From positions 8,231,501 to 8,295,500 of the forward strand of contig NZ_CP051204.2 in NCBI RefSeq assembly GCF_012516375.2: a DNA stretch of 64,000 nucleotides. The letters run 5' to 3'. The notes under the pieces are model-generated. The model was not told the DNA's origin. It saw only the letters and a list, made by a program, of their open reading frames with translations, and made no database searches. The DNA is from Chitinophaga oryzae (lineage in GTDB: Bacteria; Bacteroidota; Bacteroidia; Chitinophagales; Chitinophagaceae). This document shows, in pieces, positions 60,147 to 64,000 of this stretch (within the stretch, counting starts at the first letter, position 1; each line of letters opens with the position of its first letter). A program made the position numbers and the translations under genes.

Positions 60147-61466
60147 ATGTCCTGTTTGTTACAAGTAAATACACCTATCGCTACGCCAAACATGGTGGTA
60201 TTCCTACTTGTCATTTTTGTAATACTGCTGCTTACCTTTATCGTTTCCGGCGCAGAAGTAGCGTTCTTTTCCCTGAATTACAAGGACCTGAACGTGCTCA
60301 AAACACGACAGAACACCTCCGGCAAACTGATTACCAAGCTGCTGGAAAAACCAAAATCACTCCTGGCATCCCTCCAGATCGCCGGTATCATCCTCATGAT
60401 CGCTTTCATTATGATCACCAACTACCTGGTGACCCAGATGGAAGACCTGCAAACACTGCCGGTAGTGTCCTTCGTGGTAAGGATATCCCTGATCTGCCTC
60501 ATCCTCCTGTTTTTCGGACAGATACTCCCCCGCGTATGGGCTGCCCAGAACAATATCCGTTTCGCTACCTACTTCGCGTGGTTTGTCAGCCTCATCCATG
60601 CTACGCTGGAACCGGTCAGCGATTTCTTCGTAGGCATCAGTGGCAGCATTGAAGCCCGCCTGTTCCACCGCGGCGCCGGCCCTGTTAACTACCACGAAAT
60701 CGACGAAGCCATCGAAATGAGCGTGGACCCGACCGCCTCCCAGGAAGAAAAAAATATCCTCAAAGGCATCCTCAAATTCGGCAATATCACCGTTAAACAG
60801 ATCATGCGCGGCCGCCTCGATGTAAACGGCATCGAATACGACAGCACCTTCGAAGAAGTCATCAAACAGGTAGCAGACCTCCACTATTCCCGCCTCCCGG
60901 TGTACAAGGGCAACCTCGACAGCATCGTGGGCGTGATCCATACCAAAGACCTGCTCCCCCACCTCGATAAAGGCAATAAATTCGACTGGCACGAAGTAAT
61001 GCGCCAGCCCTTCTTCGTTCACGGCCACAAACTGATCGAAGACCTCCTCTCCGAATTCCAGAGCAGACGCATGCACTTTGCCGTAGTAGTCGACGAATTC
61101 GGCGGTACCTCCGGTATCGTTACCCTCGAAGACATCATGGAAGAAGTCATCGGCGATATCAAAGACGAATTCGACGAAGAAGAATTCAACTATAGCAAAC
61201 TGGACAACTTCACTTACGTTTTTGAAGGGAAAACCATGCTCAACGATGTTTGCCGCATCATGAACATCCCGCCGGAAACCTTCGAGTCAGTAAAAGGTGA
61301 AAGCGACTCCCTCGGAGGCCTTATCCTCGAACTGGCCGGAAAATTTCCGGAAGAAAACAGCGTTATCAATTATACCAACTACGATTTTACTGTACTGGAA
61401 GTCACTAAAATGCGCATCCAGAAAGTACAGGTCACCATACGGCCGGACGCCGCCCAGGAAGCGTAA
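60147..61466 (+). CDS. gldE: Gliding-motility-associated membrane protein GldE
   Basis: 439 residues from the preferred ATG at 60147 (an ATG at 60192 is also possible, a TTG at 60099 less so). A CNNM/DUF21 transmembrane domain (about 15-160) begins 'MVVFLLVIFVILLLTFIVSGAEVAFFSL'. Two CBS domains (about 205-325) include 'VKQIMRGRLDVNGIEYDSTFEEVIKQV' and 'FVHGHKLIEDLLSEF'. A CorC/HlyC domain closes the protein. Bacteroidota GldE is a partner of GldD in gliding motility and type 9 secretion. It is 29 bases upstream of gldD. Confidence 0.94.
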   Translation: MSCLLQVNTPIATPNMVVFLLVIFVILLLTFIVSGAEVAFFSLNYKDLNVLKTRQNTSGKLITKLLEKPKSLLASLQIAGIILMIAFIMITNYLVTQMEDLQTLPVVSFVVRISLICLILLFFGQILPRVWAAQNNIRFATYFAWFVSLIHATLEPVSDFFVGISGSIEARLFHRGAGPVNYHEIDEAIEMSVDPTASQEEKNILKGILKFGNITVKQIMRGRLDVNGIEYDSTFEEVIKQVADLHYSRLPVYKGNLDSIVGVIHTKDLLPHLDKGNKFDWHEVMRQPFFVHGHKLIEDLLSEFQSRRMHFAVVVDEFGGTSGIVTLEDIMEEVIGDIKDEFDEEEFNYSKLDNFTYVFEGKTMLNDVCRIMNIPPETFESVKGESDSLGGLILELAGKFPEENSVINYTNYDFTVLEVTKMRIQKVQVTIRPDAAQEA

Positions 61467-61495
61467 TCCAGCCCTGCTAAACGATTTCAGAAAAA

Positions 61496-62098
61496 ATGCC
61501 ATACTTCAAAGGAAAGGGTATCACCCTCCTGTCCCTGCTGATCACTATCCTGGCTGTTGCCTGTAACACGCCGCCCACACCCAAGCCCAGGGGCTTCTTC
61601 CTGATGAAATTCCCGGAAAAAAAATACCGCACCTTCGATGCGCCCGGATACCCGTACACCTTCGAATACCCGGTCTACGCCAATGTGGTAAAAGACACTT
61701 CCTTTTTCGGCGAAAAACCGGAAAACCCTTACTGGATCAATATCGACTTCCCTACGCTCAACGGTAAAATATACCTCAGCTATAAAATCATCGGCAAAGG
61801 CAACAACTTCCAGCAACTGGTGGACGATGCCTACAAAATGACCTATAAACACACCTACAAAGCGGAATATATAGACGAAAACACTATCCATACGCCTAAC
61901 CACGTAGCCGGCACCTTCTACCAGGTAGGCGGCAACGCGGCCTCCGCCAAACAGTTCTACGCCACCGACTCCCTGCAGCACTTCCTGCGGGGCGCGCTCT
62001 ACTTTTACGCTCCCCCCCAGGCCGATTCCCTCGCGCCCGTCAACGCATTCCTCGAAAAAGATATGTGGCACCTGGTGGAAACCCTCCGCTGGAGATAA
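61496..62098 (+). CDS. gldD: Gliding motility lipoprotein GldD
   Basis: 200-residue lipoprotein: the signal peptide ends in lipobox 'LAVAC' with Cys23, then Pro-rich 'NTPPTPKPRG' and the GldD domain with 'FFLMKFPEKKYRTFDAPGYPYTFEYPVYANV', 'PENPYWINIDFP', 'KIYLSYK' and 'VAGTFYQVGGNAASAKQFYATDSLQHFLRGALYF'. GldD is required for gliding and secretion in Flavobacterium. The gene lies 29 bases after gldE, matching conserved synteny. ATG start. Confidence 0.95.
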   Translation: MPYFKGKGITLLSLLITILAVACNTPPTPKPRGFFLMKFPEKKYRTFDAPGYPYTFEYPVYANVVKDTSFFGEKPENPYWINIDFPTLNGKIYLSYKIIGKGNNFQQLVDDAYKMTYKHTYKAEYIDENTIHTPNHVAGTFYQVGGNAASAKQFYATDSLQHFLRGALYFYAPPQADSLAPVNAFLEKDMWHLVETLRWR

Positions 62099-62111
62099 GC
62101 CGGCAATCTCG

Positions 62112-62119
62112 TAACTTTG
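62112..62119 (+). promoter_or_regulatory. Candidate -7 promoter box of the DUF3109 gene
   Basis: TAACTTTG matches TAnnTTTG exactly, followed by TGG, and lies 55 bases before the ATG. The -33 region shows no TTTG. Confidence 0.5.
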
Positions 62120-62173
62120 TGGTCTTTAAATGCTTGTTGGTCCTCATCAGGACCGGCAAAAGACTATAATCAG

Positions 62174-62740
62174 ATGATTATCATTGACGATAAATATATT
62201 AGTGACGAATTGGTGGAAGAGCAGTTTGTATGCAATCTGTCAGCCTGCAAAGGCGCCTGCTGCGTAGCCGGCGACTGCGGCGCCCCCCTGGACAAGGACG
62301 AGACTAAAATCCTGAAAAAAATCTACCCGAAAATCAAATCCTACCTCCGGCAGGAAGGCATCGAAGAAATTGAACGTACCGGCACCAACACCACCGATAA
62401 AGAATACGGATACGTGACGCCCATCGTGAACAATGGCATTTGCGCCTACGCCACCATCGACGATCATGGCATCGTAGGATGCGGCATCGAGAAAGCATAC
62501 AACGACGGCGTGGTGGACTATAAAAAACCCATCTCCTGCCACCTCTATCCCATCCGGATCACAAAATACGAGTCGTTCGAAGCAGTCAACTACGACCGCT
62601 GGGATATCTGCAAACCCGCCTGCAAAAACGGCCGCTCCCTGAAAGTACCGGTGTACCGATTCCTGAAAGAGGCCATTACCAGAAAATACGGCACGGAATT
62701 TTATGAAGTGCTGGATAAAATTGCCACCAAGAAATACTAA
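62174..62740 (+). CDS. DUF3109 family cysteine-rich protein
   Basis: 188 residues from the ATG at 62174. A conserved cysteine cluster near the N-terminus ('FVCNLSACKGACCVAGDCGAPL') and further Cys in 'CAYATIDDHGIVGCGIEKAYND', 'PISCHLYPIRI' and 'WDICKPACKN' suggest an iron-sulfur or zinc protein. The family is related in pattern to the YkgJ-type (CxxCxxC) proteins, and its function is unknown. It has no signal peptide. An upstream in-frame start (62117) adds 19 residues overlapping the promoter box and is rejected. Confidence 0.88.
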   Translation: MIIIDDKYISDELVEEQFVCNLSACKGACCVAGDCGAPLDKDETKILKKIYPKIKSYLRQEGIEEIERTGTNTTDKEYGYVTPIVNNGICAYATIDDHGIVGCGIEKAYNDGVVDYKKPISCHLYPIRITKYESFEAVNYDRWDICKPACKNGRSLKVPVYRFLKEAITRKYGTEFYEVLDKIATKKY

Positions 62741-62744
62741 ACCG

Positions 62745-62800
62745 GATTATTTGGTTATTGGGTTATTTAATCATTTGATGACTAAATGATTATATTTATC
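62745..62800. repeat. Intergenic repeat, GGTTATT/AATAACC family, partial copy 3
   Basis: TTATTTGGTTATTGGGTTATT (one arm of the family) is followed by a small dyad TAATCATTT-N6-AAATGATTA. The matching AATAACC arm is missing, so this is a shortened copy. It lies between the DUF3109 stop and the lutB start. Confidence 0.6.
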
Positions 62801-62819
62801 AAGGAATTATCGTTTGCTT

Positions 62820-64000
62820 ATGCATCAAACAGCCTCCACTTTTCTCGAAGCAAGTGAAAAAAAAGCGACAGATCTTGGTCACCGCCAGACGATCAACTTC
62901 AATATAGGAAAATACAACGCTGCTGTAAAAGTCGGCAAACAGCAGTTTGCCGATCTGCCGGTGGCGCGTGAACGGGCCAAGAATATCAAGTGGAGAGCGA
63001 TCGAACACCTGGACAACCATCTTGAGGAGTTCGAAATGAATTTCACCAAACGTGGCGGTAAAGTAATCTGGGCGGAAACAGCGGAACAGGTGCAGCAGGA
63101 AATCCTCGCCATCTGCCAGGCCAAACAATGCAAAAGCATTGTCAAAAGCAAGTCCATGGCCACCGAGGAAGTACATCTCAACGACTTTCTGGCGCAACAT
63201 AACATCGAATGCGTGGAAACCGACCTGGGAGAATACATTCAGCAGCTGGACGGTGAGCCGCCTTATCATATCGTAACACCGGCCATGCATAAGAGCAAGG
63301 AAGACGTGGCCCGCCTCTTTGCGGAAAAGCTGGGCACTCCTCCCGACCTCACCCCCGAACAGCTGACACTCGTAGCCCGCGAAAAACTCAGACAAAAATA
63401 CCTTGAAGCTGAAATAGGCATCACCGGTGCCAACTTCATCCTGGCCGACACCGGCTCCGTAGCCGTTACGGAAAATGAAGGCAATGCCCGGCTCAGCACC
63501 GCTTTCCCGAAAACACATATCGTGTTGGTGGGCATTGAGAAAGTACTGCCCTCTGTGGCAGACCTGGCGCTGTTCTGGCCACTGCTGGCCACCTATGGTA
63601 CCGGCCAGCAGGTAACTGCATACAACAGCATCTTCAGCGGTCCACGCCAGGAAGGGGAAACAGACGGCCCGGAAGAAATGTACGTGATCCTGATGGACAA
63701 CGGCCGCACCAACATCCTCCAGGATACCGCCGCCCGCGAAAGTCTTTACTGCATCCGTTGCGGCTCCTGCCTCAACGCCTGCCCTGTCTATAAAAACATC
63801 GGCGGCCATAGCTACGCTACCACCTACAGCGGCCCTATCGGCTCTGTCATCACGCCGCATCTCAAAGGGATGGACAACTACATGCACCTCAGCTTCGCGT
63901 CCTCCCTCTGCGGTAATTGCACAGAAGTATGCCCCGTACGTATCAACCTGCATGAACTGCTGCTCCACAACCGTCAAAAGGCGGTAGAGGAAAACCATAC
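62820..64000 (+). CDS. lutB: Iron-sulfur lactate utilization protein LutB (partial, 3' end outside window)
   Basis: Starts ATG 62820 and runs off the window edge after 393 codons. It is the LutB/LldF-type subunit of the LutABC complex, which oxidises L-lactate to pyruvate. The DUF162-like N-terminal domain (about 60-300) includes 'AEIGITGANFILADTGSVAVTENEGNARL' and 'IVLVGIEKVLPSVADLALFWPLLA'. Two ferredoxin-like [4Fe-4S] motifs follow: C311, C314, C317 and C321 in 'YCIRCGSCLNACPV', then 'CGNCTEVCPVRINLHELLL'. The start is confirmed by the reading frame and a spaced upstream repeat. LutA/LutC are expected beyond the edge. Confidence 0.93.
   Translation, partial: MHQTASTFLEASEKKATDLGHRQTINFNIGKYNAAVKVGKQQFADLPVARERAKNIKWRAIEHLDNHLEEFEMNFTKRGGKVIWAETAEQVQQEILAICQAKQCKSIVKSKSMATEEVHLNDFLAQHNIECVETDLGEYIQQLDGEPPYHIVTPAMHKSKEDVARLFAEKLGTPPDLTPEQLTLVAREKLRQKYLEAEIGITGANFILADTGSVAVTENEGNARLSTAFPKTHIVLVGIEKVLPSVADLALFWPLLATYGTGQQVTAYNSIFSGPRQEGETDGPEEMYVILMDNGRTNILQDTAARESLYCIRCGSCLNACPVYKNIGGHSYATTYSGPIGSVITPHLKGMDNYMHLSFASSLCGNCTEVCPVRINLHELLLHNRQKAVEENH

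Noticed and set aside
62799..63998. A 399-codon minus-strand open frame at the right edge
   Set aside because: It is opposite the plus-strand lutB frame, which shows two ferredoxin cluster motifs; the minus-strand translation has no recognisable domain.

Overview
The window comes from a member of the Bacteroidota, most likely a Chitinophagaceae bacterium close to Chitinophaga. The evidence is gldD/gldE gliding genes in the HU-mutY-ssb-gldE-gldD order typical of the phylum, several exact TAnnTTTG (-7) boxes of the Bacteroidota primary sigma factor, a Ku plus PE-LIG-POL type LigD pair, tandem arrays of ~800-residue FtsX-like ABC permeases, and families of AT-rich intergenic inverted repeats. 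It reads as chromosome: no phage, IS element, CRISPR array, rRNA or tRNA gene was seen.

Layout. (1) 1-6250: asnS, an orphan ExbD, a 2-oxoglutarate/Fe(II) oxygenase, a ChrA-type transporter and an orphan sigma-54 response regulator. (2) 6377-13524, nearly all minus strand: a genome-maintenance and stress block with Ku, LigD (split by a frameshift in an A9 run), topoisomerase IB, a stress-type SDR, a YciF-like DUF892 protein and small uncharacterised proteins. (3) 13845-21503: a signalling block with a CHASE3 histidine kinase, a REC-PAS-kinase, a sigma-54 response regulator, a single-domain receiver and a large glycosyltransferase with a C-terminal helical domain. (4) 22166-23527: a small unknown protein and gpsA. 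(5) 23658-44408: a large transporter locus with two periplasmic adaptors, TolC, two ABC ATPases and five consecutive FtsX/MacB-like permeases, read leftwards. A divergent sigma-54 response regulator and histidine kinase lie next to it. The divergent intergenic region carries a candidate sigma-54 promoter and two matching dyads 21 bp apart. (6) 44457-52885: YhhN-like enzyme, nadB, lipid A acyltransferase, LysM and BON proteins, a persulfide-dioxygenase-like MBL/rhodanese protein beside an ArsR regulator, tsaB (frameshifted in a G5 run), a degenerate 3-hydroxyacyl-CoA dehydrogenase and ridA. (7) 52939-64000: L,D-transpeptidase, RNase G, a 31-residue basic protein (COX24/mS38-like), TPR protein, HU, mutY, ssb, gldE, gldD, a DUF3109 protein and the start of lutB, cut by the window edge.

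Most noteworthy: the sigma-54-controlled five-permease efflux locus with its apparent promoter and operator architecture, one of its ATPases having an altered signature and D-loop, two genes (ligD, tsaB) each broken by one missing base in a homopolymer, and at least three families of intergenic inverted repeats placed at gene ends. The double homopolymer pattern argues for base-calling error, but ligD also fits -1 slippage on the A run.
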